This document shows positions 26,093 to 32,808 of a stretch of 64,000 nt of DNA, one piece after another (the first letter of the stretch is position 1; every line of letters starts with the position of its first letter). A program made the position numbers and the translations under genes. The notes under the pieces were generated by a model. That model made no database searches and was not told where the DNA came from. It was given only the letters and a program-made list of their open reading frames with translations. Source of the stretch: Sinomonas gamaensis (lineage in GTDB: Bacteria; Actinomycetota; Actinomycetes; Actinomycetales; Micrococcaceae); the NCBI RefSeq assembly GCF_005876955.1, contig NZ_SSCL01000010.1, positions 3,587-67,586 on the forward strand, read 5' to 3'.

Positions 26093-26776
26093 ATGGAACA
26101 GATGATTCACGTCAAGACCAAATTCGAGCGCCCGGACGCGGACGTCGTCAAGCGCCTCTCCGCGTTCTCGTCGGCGACGATCCACGAGGCTCAGGGCCGC
26201 AAGGGCGCCCTCAGCTCGCGCATCAAGCCGATTGACCGCTCGATGTCCTTCTGCGGCCCGGCCGTCACCGTCCGCTGCGCCCCGCGCGACAACCTCATGC
26301 TCCAGGTGGCCATCCACTACGCGCAGGAGGGCGACGTGGTCCTCGTGGGCGCCGGCGAATTCACCGAGGCCGGCACGTTCGGCGACGTCCTCGGCAACGC
26401 CATGAAGGCCAAGGGCATCGCTGCCATGGTCACCGACTCGGGCGTCCGCGACACAGCGGACCTCATCGAGCTCGGCCTCCCGGTCTTCTCCGGCAGCATC
26501 TCGATCAAGGGCACCGTCAAGGAGACCCTCGGGCCGATCAACCACCCGATCGTGATCGGCGACGAGGTCATCTACCCCGGTGACATCCTCAAGGGCGATG
26601 CCGACGGCGTCGTGGTGGTGCGGCGCGACGAGGCCGAGGAGGTCATCGCGCTCTCACAGGCGCGAGTCGACAAGGAGAACGAGCTCATCAAGCAGTACCA
26701 CGCGGGTGGCACGACGATCGAGCTGTGCAACCTGACGGACGTGCTCAAGGCGAAGGGCCTCCTGGTCGAGGACTGA
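26093..26776 (+). CDS. HMG/CHA aldolase-like protein (RraA superfamily), copy 2
   Basis: This is a 227-residue paralogue of the protein at 16954-17631, sharing HVKTKFERPDADVVKRL, SSATIHEAQGRKGAL, DSGVRDT and GDILKGDADGVVVVR. Here the residue 21 positions before the Arg of VRD is Asp, matching the D-X20-R-D pattern I associate with catalytically active members. Activity as a pyruvate-releasing aldolase is therefore more secure than for copy 1. The ATG follows AGAGAGAA. It is co-transcribed with the aspartate-aminotransferase-like gene and followed by an intrinsic terminator. Confidence 0.85.
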   Translation: MEQMIHVKTKFERPDADVVKRLSAFSSATIHEAQGRKGALSSRIKPIDRSMSFCGPAVTVRCAPRDNLMLQVAIHYAQEGDVVLVGAGEFTEAGTFGDVLGNAMKAKGIAAMVTDSGVRDTADLIELGLPVFSGSISIKGTVKETLGPINHPIVIGDEVIYPGDILKGDADGVVVVRRDEAEEVIALSQARVDKENELIKQYHAGGTTIELCNLTDVLKAKGLLVED

Positions 26777-26797
26777 GCCCGCAGCTACGCTAAAGCG

Positions 26798-26826
26798 CCC
26801 CTGGTCTTCGGGCCGGGGGTGTTTTT
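26798..26826 (+). terminator. Intrinsic terminator after the aldolase gene
   Basis: A 7-bp stem CCCCTGG/CCGGGGG (one wobble pair) with an 8-base loop is followed by TGTTTTT, 22 bases past the aldolase stop codon. This is the clearest rho-independent signal in the window on the plus strand. Confidence 0.75.
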
Positions 26827-26851
26827 GCGCGGTCGGGCCCATTCGCAGTCA

Positions 26852-26940
26852 CCTTCTCGCGCAGAAGTCCCCGCAACGGTGACTTCTCTGCGAGAAGGGG
26901 ACTTCTCCTCCGCGAGAACGTGACTTCTGCGCGAGAAGGG
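26852..26940. repeat. Four short palindromic repeat units, intergenic
   Basis: Four units of about 20 bases share CTTCT-N-GCGAGAAG. They lie at 26852-26867 (inverted), 26881-26900, 26901-26920 (degenerate) and 26921-26940, often flanked by GTGA and GGGGA. Each unit is itself nearly palindromic (for example CTTCTCTGCGAGAAG). There is no fixed spacer, so this is not a CRISPR array. It looks like a REP-type intergenic element. Confidence 0.6.
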
Positions 26941-26976
26941 AACTTCGACTCCGGCACACGGGTGCATAACGCACAA

Positions 26977-27010
26977 ATGAGGAGGGCCCCGATTCAGGGG
27001 CCCTCCTCAT
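26977..27010. terminator. Perfect 14-bp hairpin, terminator of the small minus-strand gene
   Basis: ATGAGGAGGGCCCC, loop GATTCA, then the exact complement forms a 14-bp stem 17 bases beyond the stop of the small gene at 27027-27251. A short T-rich tract follows on the minus strand. It separates the convergent aldolase and small-gene transcripts. Confidence 0.65.
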
Positions 27011-27026
27011 GGCTTCGGTGAAATTC

Positions 27027-27251
27027 TTACCAGATCGCGCCTTCTGCAACGCGGCGCTTGGCGTCGACGAGAAGCCATTCCGCAGTTCCACCGTCGTGGG
27101 TCGGCATGATGCTTCCCTCGAAGACGAAAAGTGGTTCCGCTGAAGAATCAACGGGCTGCCAGAGGCCATTGATGGGGCAGTGGGCGCCTGTCCGAACGAT
27201 CATGCTATGGGACTTCCTCAGGTTCCAACTGGTGTGGCTGATCTTTTTCAT
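27027..27251 (-). CDS. Small conserved-looking hypothetical protein (74 residues)
   Basis: This small soluble protein contains VRTGAHCPINGLWQP near residue 20 and SIMPTHDGGTAEWLLVD towards the C-terminus. The pattern RTG..CP..G.W followed by G..MP..GG..WELV recalls small bacterial proteins of the YjzC kind (RTGQ.AP.NG), whose function is unknown. The ATG at 27251 has GGAAG upstream and gives a compact protein; a longer frame from 27329 adds unconvincing residues. It is isolated between a hairpin and the second LysR gene. Confidence 0.6.
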   Translation of the reverse strand: MKKISHTSWNLRKSHSMIVRTGAHCPINGLWQPVDSSAEPLFVFEGSIMPTHDGGTAEWLLVDAKRRVAEGAIW

Positions 27252-27409
27252 TTCAGGGCTTCCTCGCGCTGCGTCAGCTGGCTTCCGCTGACTTAAGAAT
27301 TGATCTGATAGATCAATGGTAGGCAGCACAATACGGCGCTGAATAAGATCAAAGTCGAGTGCCTAGATAAGGCTCCGCTATGGATAAGCTGCAGACGAGC
27401 AGCGGACCC

Positions 27410-28339
27410 TCAGGCCGCATCCGTCCCGTAGCGGGCCAGGAGCTGGTTCTTGATCATCTCGCGCAGCAGGATCAGCACGGCCGAGGCCGCCTCGGACATC
27501 GGCTCGTGGTCGGCGGTGCACAGCCCGAACTTCACGTGCAGATCTGGATCGACGAGGCGCCTCATCCGGAAATCGGCGTCCGGGAAGAGAGCATCTGCCG
27601 CAGACCTGGGGAGGACCGTCGCCCCGAGATTCGCGCGGAGGAGCCGGAACAGCGCCGGCACGGATTCCACTTCTCCGGCAACCCGGAGGGTCAGGCCCTG
27701 CTCGGCAAACGCCTTGTCGAGGAGCCGCCGGACCGTGTGGTTGTCCTCGGGCAGGAAGAGTGGGAGCTCAGAGGTTTCGCGAAGAGTGATCGGCTCGTCC
27801 TTGTCGAAGTCAGGACCCACCTCGGGACTCGCCACCACGTAGAGTTCGTCCAGGATCATGCTCGTGAACCGGAGACCCTTGGTTTCCCGCGGCTCGTAGA
27901 TCAGGGCCATGTCCAGCCTGCCGTTCTTGATGGCGTCGCTGAGCACGCCGCCGAAGATCTCCGTCAGGTGCAGGGTGATGTCGGGATACCGGCGGCCCAC
28001 TTCGCGGACAATGGCAGGAGCAAGACTCGAGGCCATGCAATACGGTGCCATCGCAATGGCCACCCGGCCGGAGGGCGCCGCTCCAGACCTCTCCACATCC
28101 AGCCTGGCCTGCTCCACCAAGCGAAGGATCGACTGCGCGTGCCGGTAGAGGGCATTGCCGGCAGCCGTCGGCTCGACGCCCTGCTTGCTCCGGATGAGAA
28201 GCCTCTGCTTGAGTTCCTTCTCGAGGGCGGACACCTGCTGGCTGAGCGCCGGCTGGGCTACATGCAGGGCCGCCGCAGCCTTCGTGATGCTGCCCGAGTC
28301 GACGATCCTCACGAAGTACTCGAGCTTCCGGGTGTCCAC
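27410..28339 (-). CDS. LysR family regulator associated with pxpABC copy 2
   Basis: The LysR helix-turn-helix is in residues 1-60 (KLEYFVRIVDSGSITKAAAAL, AQPALSQQVSALEKEL), followed by a co-inducer domain. It resembles the regulator at 13295-14227 along its whole length, including AMAPYCMASSL versus GLAPYSLASSL and TADHEPMS versus TPDHEPMS, so the two are paralogues. The start is GTG with AGGAAACG upstream. It is divergent from pxpA copy 2 across a 437-base spacer that contains a repeated element. Confidence 0.88.
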   Translation of the reverse strand: MDTRKLEYFVRIVDSGSITKAAAALHVAQPALSQQVSALEKELKQRLLIRSKQGVEPTAAGNALYRHAQSILRLVEQARLDVERSGAAPSGRVAIAMAPYCMASSLAPAIVREVGRRYPDITLHLTEIFGGVLSDAIKNGRLDMALIYEPRETKGLRFTSMILDELYVVASPEVGPDFDKDEPITLRETSELPLFLPEDNHTVRRLLDKAFAEQGLTLRVAGEVESVPALFRLLRANLGATVLPRSAADALFPDADFRMRRLVDPDLHVKFGLCTADHEPMSEAASAVLILLREMIKNQLLARYGTDAA

Positions 28340-28366
28340 CGTTTCCTACCTTTCTCAGAGGCCGCT

Positions 28367-28385
28367 GTCATAGCGGATCCTTATG
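28367..28385. promoter_or_regulatory. Candidate LysR operator, LysR-proximal copy
   Basis: GTCATAGCGGATCCTTAT matches 15 of 18 bases of the element at 28663-28680. It has dyad character (CATA...TTATG around GGATCC) and the T-N11-A pattern of LysR sites. It lies 28 bases upstream of the lysR start, as expected for autorepression. Confidence 0.45.
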
Positions 28386-28662
28386 TCGGGACACAGAACC
28401 GGTCTGGCTTGAGGGCTGAGACCATTCCGAAATCCGATTGCCTCAGCAAGAGATTCAGGACCCTCCAGAAAAAACGCCCGAAAGAATTCAATGTGATCCA
28501 TGAGAACCGTGCGTGCGATTTTACACGAAGCAGCCCGCGGCGGCCACGGCGCTCACGGGGGGGCGCCGCCGCCACCAAGCCGCCGACCGTCGTCGTCCTC
28601 TGCAGGCGCGGCGACAGGCTGCTGCTGGGCCGGGCGCCGCGGGCCGGCAGCCTGTGCCGCGG

Positions 28663-28680
28663 GTCATAACGGACCCCTAT
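28663..28680. promoter_or_regulatory. Candidate LysR operator, pxpA-proximal copy
   Basis: GTCATAACGGACCCCTAT is the second copy of the element at 28367, about 100 bases upstream of pxpA, a position suitable for activation by a LysR protein. It is followed by further AT-richer sequence (GTGACATCCAATAGG) in which the pxpA promoter may lie. Confidence 0.45.
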
Positions 28681-28776
28681 CCCGTGACATCCAATAGGTC
28701 TTTGTGCCCGCGGTTCCGGCGGTGAGACGATCCATGAGGAGCAAATGTCCGCCGCTGAGCACGAAAAGAGAAACAC

Positions 28777-29583
28777 GTGAACCCGATGATCGATCTCGTG
28801 GCAGATCTCGGAGAAGGATTCGGCGCTTACCGGATGGGAAATGATCCGGAACTGCTCGAAATCGTCTCGAGCGCCAATATCGCATGTGGGTTCCACGCCG
28901 GTGACCCGGACATCATGAATTCCACGGTTGCCGAATGCGTGCGCCGCGGCGTGGGCATCGGAGCCCACCCGAGCTTCCCGGACCTCCGCGGATTCGGCCG
29001 CCGGGCGATGGACCTCAGCGAGGACGAGGTGCGCAACGACGTCGTCTACCAGCTCGGCGCGCTCTCGGGGTTTGCCGCCCTTCACGGGACCAAGGTCTCC
29101 CACATCGCGCCGCACGGCCGCCTCGGCAATCTGGTGGCCGTCCGCCCCGACTACGCCGCCGCCGTCGCCGATGCCGCCGCGGGCTTCGACAAGAACCTCA
29201 TCGTGGTTGCCCAGGAGGGCGAACTCGCCACGGCCGCGCGGGAGCGCGGACTCCGCGTGGGGCTCGTGGGCATCGTGGACCGCGCCTATCAGGCCGACGG
29301 CACCCTCGTGCCGCGAGGCCTCCCGGGTGCCGTGCTCCATGACCCGAAGGAGATCGTCGAGCGAACGGTGCGTATGGTCGTGGAAGGCAAGATCGCCACG
29401 GTCGCCGGCACCGATCTCGACATCGCGGCAGACACGGTGCTTCTGCACGGGGACAACCCCGGCGCCGTCGATCTCGCGCGCCTCATCCGCAGCGAACTCA
29501 CCGCCGCGGGAGTCCAGATCGCTCCCCTCGCCGACGTCATCGCCGCCAAGCACGCCGAACAGACCAAGTCTCCGGCGGCCTGA
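28777..29583 (+). CDS. pxpA: 5-oxoprolinase subunit PxpA (LamB/YcsF family), copy 2
   Basis: This is the second PxpA of the window. It has IDLVADLGEGFGAYRMGN, SANIACGFHAGDP, GAHPSFPDLRGFGRR and HIAPHGRLGN, with a longer alanine/lysine-rich tail than copy 1. The start is GTG preceded by AAAGAGAAA; an ATG three codons later is possible. It is followed one base after its stop by pxpB copy 2. This operon has no aldolase gene of its own, but the copy-2 aldolase and aminotransferase operon lies 2 kb upstream on the same strand. Confidence 0.92.
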   Translation: MNPMIDLVADLGEGFGAYRMGNDPELLEIVSSANIACGFHAGDPDIMNSTVAECVRRGVGIGAHPSFPDLRGFGRRAMDLSEDEVRNDVVYQLGALSGFAALHGTKVSHIAPHGRLGNLVAVRPDYAAAVADAAAGFDKNLIVVAQEGELATAARERGLRVGLVGIVDRAYQADGTLVPRGLPGAVLHDPKEIVERTVRMVVEGKIATVAGTDLDIAADTVLLHGDNPGAVDLARLIRSELTAAGVQIAPLADVIAAKHAEQTKSPAA

Positions 29584-29584
29584 G

Positions 29585-30313
29585 ATGTCCGTCTCCCCCT
29601 TCTCCCCTGCGCCGGTGCAGGTCTTCGAATCCGGCGATGCGGCCCTGCGCGTCGTCGCCACCTCCGGCGACGCCGAGCGGGACTGGTCAACCGTCCACCA
29701 CCTCGCGGAGTGGCTCGAGGCCTGCGGTGCGGAAGGCCTGCATGGCGCGGTTCCCACCTATGATTCGGTCCTCGTGGAATTCGATGTCCTCGCTGTGTCC
29801 GCACAGCAGGTCCGTGCCTTCGTCGGCCTCGGCCTGCGGCAGCTGGCCCTGGCGGCCGACGACGGCGCCGCACCACGCGAGTTCGACGTCCCCGTGGTGT
29901 ACGGGGGAGCGTATGGTCCCGACCTCGAGGCGGTCGCCCAGCATGAGGGGCTCTCGGTCGAGGACATCATCCGACTGCACTCGTCCAAGACCTACGTGGT
30001 CCGCTGCCTCGGCGCCCCGGCCGGCTCGCCCATGATGGACGGCCCCGCCTTCCCGCTGCCGGTCCCGCGGCTCAAGGATCCCCGCCTGAGCGTCCCCGCA
30101 GGTGCCGTCTCCGTGGCCGGCCGGCAGGCCGTCATCGCCCCCGCGGTTGCACCAGGCGGATGGCAGGTCATCGGCCAGACCCCGCTCACGCTCCTGGACA
30201 TCCATCGCGATCCGCTCGTGCCCTACAAGCCCGGGGACATCCTCCGGTTCCGGCAGATTCCGGAGGGCGAGTTCGCCGACTTCGCGGGGCACCTGATGGA
30301 GGCGGGACGATGA
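29585..30313 (+). CDS. pxpB: 5-oxoprolinase subunit PxpB (KipI family), copy 2
   Basis: A KipI-like subunit with GAVPTYDSVLVEFDV, VPVVYGGAYGPDLEAVA, SVEDIIRLHSSKTYVVRCLG, PRLKDPRLSVPAGAVSVAGRQ and PYKPGDILRF. The ATG follows the pxpA stop by one base, and its own stop overlaps the pxpC ATG. Compared with copy 1 it has a longer, proline-rich N-terminus. Confidence 0.9.
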   Translation: MSVSPFSPAPVQVFESGDAALRVVATSGDAERDWSTVHHLAEWLEACGAEGLHGAVPTYDSVLVEFDVLAVSAQQVRAFVGLGLRQLALAADDGAAPREFDVPVVYGGAYGPDLEAVAQHEGLSVEDIIRLHSSKTYVVRCLGAPAGSPMMDGPAFPLPVPRLKDPRLSVPAGAVSVAGRQAVIAPAVAPGGWQVIGQTPLTLLDIHRDPLVPYKPGDILRFRQIPEGEFADFAGHLMEAGR

Positions 30314-31323
30314 GCGGCACGATCCTCATCCAGCAGGCCGGCAACTCGGTGGTCACCGACCTCGGGCGCTTCCGCGGCCCGCACTACGGCCTCCCCGTCA
30401 ATGGCGCGCTGGACCAGTACTCCGCGAAGGCCGCGAACATCCTCGCAGGCAACCCCGAGAACGCGCCGCTGTTCGAGCTCACCGGGCTCGATTTCAGGAT
30501 GACGACGACGGCGGACCTCCTGATCGCCGTGACCGGCGCCCCGCTGACCCTCACCGTTGGCGGCCGGGAATGCACGCAGTGGGAGCCGGTCTCGGTCCGC
30601 GCTGGCGAGACGGTCGCCGTCCGTGGCATCCACGGCGGCCTCCGGGCCTACGTGGCCGTGCACGGCTCGGTCGAGGTGCCGTTCCTGCTCGGCAGCTGCG
30701 CGCCGGACACGGTCGTCGGCTTCGGCCACAAGCTCCGGGACGGCGACTGCCTCGAGACCCTCCGCAGCGTCCCGCCGATCCGCCATCCGTACATGGACAT
30801 GCCGCTCTTCCGCCTGGGCGTCGCGCGGCCGCGGACTGCGCACGACCACGTTGTGGAAGTGACCGACGGCCCGGACTACGACGAGTTCGGCGAGTCGGCG
30901 AACCTGCTCTTCAGCTCCGAATACACCGTGAGCCCGCGGAGCAATCACATTGGCCTGCGGCTGGGCGGCGACCTGCCGGAACGGACGACGACGGGCGAAG
31001 TCCTCTCCCGCGGGGTGCCCGTCGGCGCCGTCGAAGTCCCCTCGCGGGAGGAGCTTCTGGTGATTCACCGCGGCCGCGGGGTGACCGCCGGATATCCGGT
31101 GCTCGCCGTCGCCACGAGCCTCGGACTCGATGTTCTGGCCCAGGCCCGCCCGGGCGACAAGGTGCGGTTCAGGAGGACGACGGTAGCTGAGGCCACGGCC
31201 GCGTACCGGCGCTCGATGCAACAGCTCGAAACCCTCCGGGAGTCCGTCTCCTCCGTCTTCAACCTCTTGGGCATCGGAGGACCCGCCCACTGGCACGAAG
31301 TGCCGGCAGCCGCGTGCGGCTGA
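30310..31323 (+). CDS. pxpC: 5-oxoprolinase subunit PxpC (KipA family), copy 2
   Basis: This is the carboxyltransferase-like subunit. Conserved stretches are SVVTDLGRFRGP, LPVNGALDQYSAKAANIL, LLGSCAPDTVVGFG, SPRSNHIGLRLGGDLPE and HRGRGVTAGYPVLAV. The ATG at 30310 overlaps the pxpB stop; a longer upstream frame is only read-through. With PxpA and PxpB it should form a complete ATP-dependent lactam hydrolase. The SDR gene follows after 43 bases. Confidence 0.9.
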   Translation: MSGTILIQQAGNSVVTDLGRFRGPHYGLPVNGALDQYSAKAANILAGNPENAPLFELTGLDFRMTTTADLLIAVTGAPLTLTVGGRECTQWEPVSVRAGETVAVRGIHGGLRAYVAVHGSVEVPFLLGSCAPDTVVGFGHKLRDGDCLETLRSVPPIRHPYMDMPLFRLGVARPRTAHDHVVEVTDGPDYDEFGESANLLFSSEYTVSPRSNHIGLRLGGDLPERTTTGEVLSRGVPVGAVEVPSREELLVIHRGRGVTAGYPVLAVATSLGLDVLAQARPGDKVRFRRTTVAEATAAYRRSMQQLETLRESVSSVFNLLGIGGPAHWHEVPAAACG

Positions 31324-31366
31324 CCTCATCCGACTGTTTTCAACGCTCTAACCCCTGGAGATTCAC

Positions 31367-32116
31367 ATGCCCTTCACTGATTACAAGACCGCCCTCGTCA
31401 CCGGCGCCTCGACCGGCATGGGTGCAGCCATCGCCGAGCTGCTCACCAAGCGCGGCCTGACCGTCCACGCCGTCGCGCGCAACGAGGAGCGCCTCAAGGA
31501 GCTCGCGGACCGCACCGGAGCTGTGGCGCACGCCCTGGACCTCACGGACACCGCGGCTGTCGCCGCCGAGCTGGGCGGCCTCGAGATCGATGTCCTCATC
31601 AACTGCGCCGGGGTGTCCCGCCCGGGCAACATCCTGGACTCCTCGGAGGCGGACCTCGACGAGATCATCGACGTCAACCTCCGCGGGCTGCTTCAGTTGA
31701 CCCGGATCCTGCTGCCGGGCATGGTCGAGCGGGACCTCGGCCACATTGTGAACATCAGCTCGATCGCCGGCGTGTACAACTTCTACGGCCACACGGCCTA
31801 CCACGCCACGAAGGCGGCCGTGCACCAGATCTCGCGCCAGCTGCGCAATGACACGGTGGGCAAGCGCATCCGCGTGACCGAGGTCTGCCCGGGCCGCGTG
31901 GAGACTGAGATCTTCGGCCGCAACATGGGCGGTACCCCGGAGGCCATGGAAGAGGCCTGGAAGACGTTCTATGAGGGCTACGAGTCGCTGACGACCGCCG
32001 ACATCGTCGACGCCATCGACTACGCGATCGAGACCCCGCGGCACGTCAACGTGGGCATGATCGAGATCATGCCGACCTTCCAGGTTCCGGGCGGCCTGAC
32101 CTTCGACCGCCGCTGA
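31367..32116 (+). CDS. SDR family oxidoreductase, YdfG-like
   Basis: This is a classical SDR with TGASTGMGAAIAELL, Arg after beta-2 (HAVARNEERL, suggesting NADPH), NCAGVSRPG, SSIAGVYNFYGHTAYHATKAAV as the catalytic Ser/Tyr/Lys segment and CPGRVETEIF. It resembles the 3-hydroxy-acid dehydrogenase group represented by YdfG, which acts on serine, 3-hydroxyisobutyrate and similar compounds. The C-terminus IEIMPTFQVPGG is typical of that group. It closes the pxpABC copy 2 operon before a strong terminator. A role in reducing a semialdehyde product of the pathway is inference. Confidence 0.85.
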   Translation: MPFTDYKTALVTGASTGMGAAIAELLTKRGLTVHAVARNEERLKELADRTGAVAHALDLTDTAAVAAELGGLEIDVLINCAGVSRPGNILDSSEADLDEIIDVNLRGLLQLTRILLPGMVERDLGHIVNISSIAGVYNFYGHTAYHATKAAVHQISRQLRNDTVGKRIRVTEVCPGRVETEIFGRNMGGTPEAMEEAWKTFYEGYESLTTADIVDAIDYAIETPRHVNVGMIEIMPTFQVPGGLTFDRR

Positions 32117-32143
32117 GTTCTCGGCGGCAACACCATGCCAACG

Positions 32144-32178
32144 CTGCCGGCCACGGGACTCCGTGGCCGGCAGCACTT
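32144..32178 (+). terminator. Intrinsic terminator closing the pxpABC copy 2 operon
   Basis: A perfect 13-bp stem CTGCCGGCCACGG/CCGTGGCCGGCAG with a GACT tetraloop is followed by CACTTT. It lies 28 bases after the SDR stop and before the ribosome binding site of the next gene. Confidence 0.72.
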
Positions 32179-32199
32179 TCCTGCGAAGGAGTCAGACCC

Positions 32200-32808
32200 G
32201 TGCGCGAGACCCGCCGCTACCAGCACAGAGCCACTGAAGACCGCGCCGGTGGGGGCCACGCTTCGCGGGAGAAAGTCCTCCAGGCCCTCGCAGCCCACCG
32301 CCAGCTGCTGAGCCAACACCGCGCCCGCATCCGCACGCTCACCGCTTCACGCAACGAGCTGGTGGCGCGGGCCGTCGCCGACGGCGTCCGCATCTCGACC
32401 GTCGCCGCCGCTGTGGGTGAGACCGTGCCGAGGGTGCGCGGGATCGCGCTGGCATTCAGCGACCTGGCATTCAGCGACGCGGCGTCCGACGGCACGATGT
32501 TCGACGGCAGGGTGTTCGACGGCAGGGTGTTCGACGGCGCAGTGTTCGACGGCGGACCCCTCGCCGCATGCTCCCCGGACGAGCATCTGCGCGCCCTCCG
32601 GAAGACCGCCGTCGATCTCGAGTCCGCCGTCGCAAGCCGTGCCTCCCTCGAGAATCAGCTGGGCGCGCTCGTGACCGGCGCTTTCCGCCTGGGCTTCACC
32701 AACGAGACTCAGCTCGCCTCCCTCGCGGGAATCTCCCCTGAAAGTGTGCATGAGCACTTACGTGGCCTGCGCCGGGCGAAGTCAGGGGCCGTCAGGAGGT
32801 TGGACTAG
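32200..32808 (+). CDS. Hypothetical protein with internal tandem pentapeptide repeats and two HTH-like segments
   Basis: This 202-residue protein is not recognised. The start is GTG with GAAGGAG nine bases upstream. The N-terminal part is basic and helical with an HTH-like RISTVAAAVGETVPRVRGIA. A central repeat of five-residue units follows (LAFSD twice, then MFDGR, RVFDG-type units four times). A coiled helix DLESAVASRASLENQLGALV and a second HTH-like segment LASLAGISPESVHEHLRGL end the protein. Similar Micrococcaceae proteins are likely DNA-associated or small regulatory proteins, but that is a guess. It ends sharing a CTAG with the convergent transporter gene. Confidence 0.65.
   Translation: MRETRRYQHRATEDRAGGGHASREKVLQALAAHRQLLSQHRARIRTLTASRNELVARAVADGVRISTVAAAVGETVPRVRGIALAFSDLAFSDAASDGTMFDGRVFDGRVFDGAVFDGGPLAACSPDEHLRALRKTAVDLESAVASRASLENQLGALVTGAFRLGFTNETQLASLAGISPESVHEHLRGLRRAKSGAVRRLD
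32449..32556 (+). repeat. In-frame 15-bp tandem repeats inside the hypothetical gene
   Basis: Two exact copies of CTGGCATTCAGCGAC lie at 32449-32478. After a degenerate unit come four copies of RTGTTCGACGGCRGG-like 15-mers at 32497-32556. The 15-base period keeps the frame and encodes pentapeptides ending in FSD or FDG. Such arrays expand and contract by slippage. Confidence 0.85.

Larger units (their letters stand above)
28340..28776. other. Long divergent control region between lysR and pxpA copy 2
   Basis: No convincing gene is seen in these 437 bases. They contain two copies of an 18-base element (28367 and 28663), an AT-richer middle, and a very GC-rich patch (28540-28662). One frame of that patch reads TVVVLCRRGDRLLLGRAPRAG, which faintly resembles the first strand of a NUDIX protein but has no NUDIX box after it. 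The GC-rich patch may be a leftover gene fragment. Confidence 0.5.

Noticed and set aside
26852-26940. Possible CRISPR array
   Set aside because: Units are about 20 bases, degenerate, one inverted and without regular spacers, and no cas genes are nearby.
14369-31323. Recent direct duplication of the whole pxp region
   Set aside because: The two sets are too divergent in sequence and differ in gene order (aldolase attached to copy 1 only), so an old duplication or separate acquisition is more likely.
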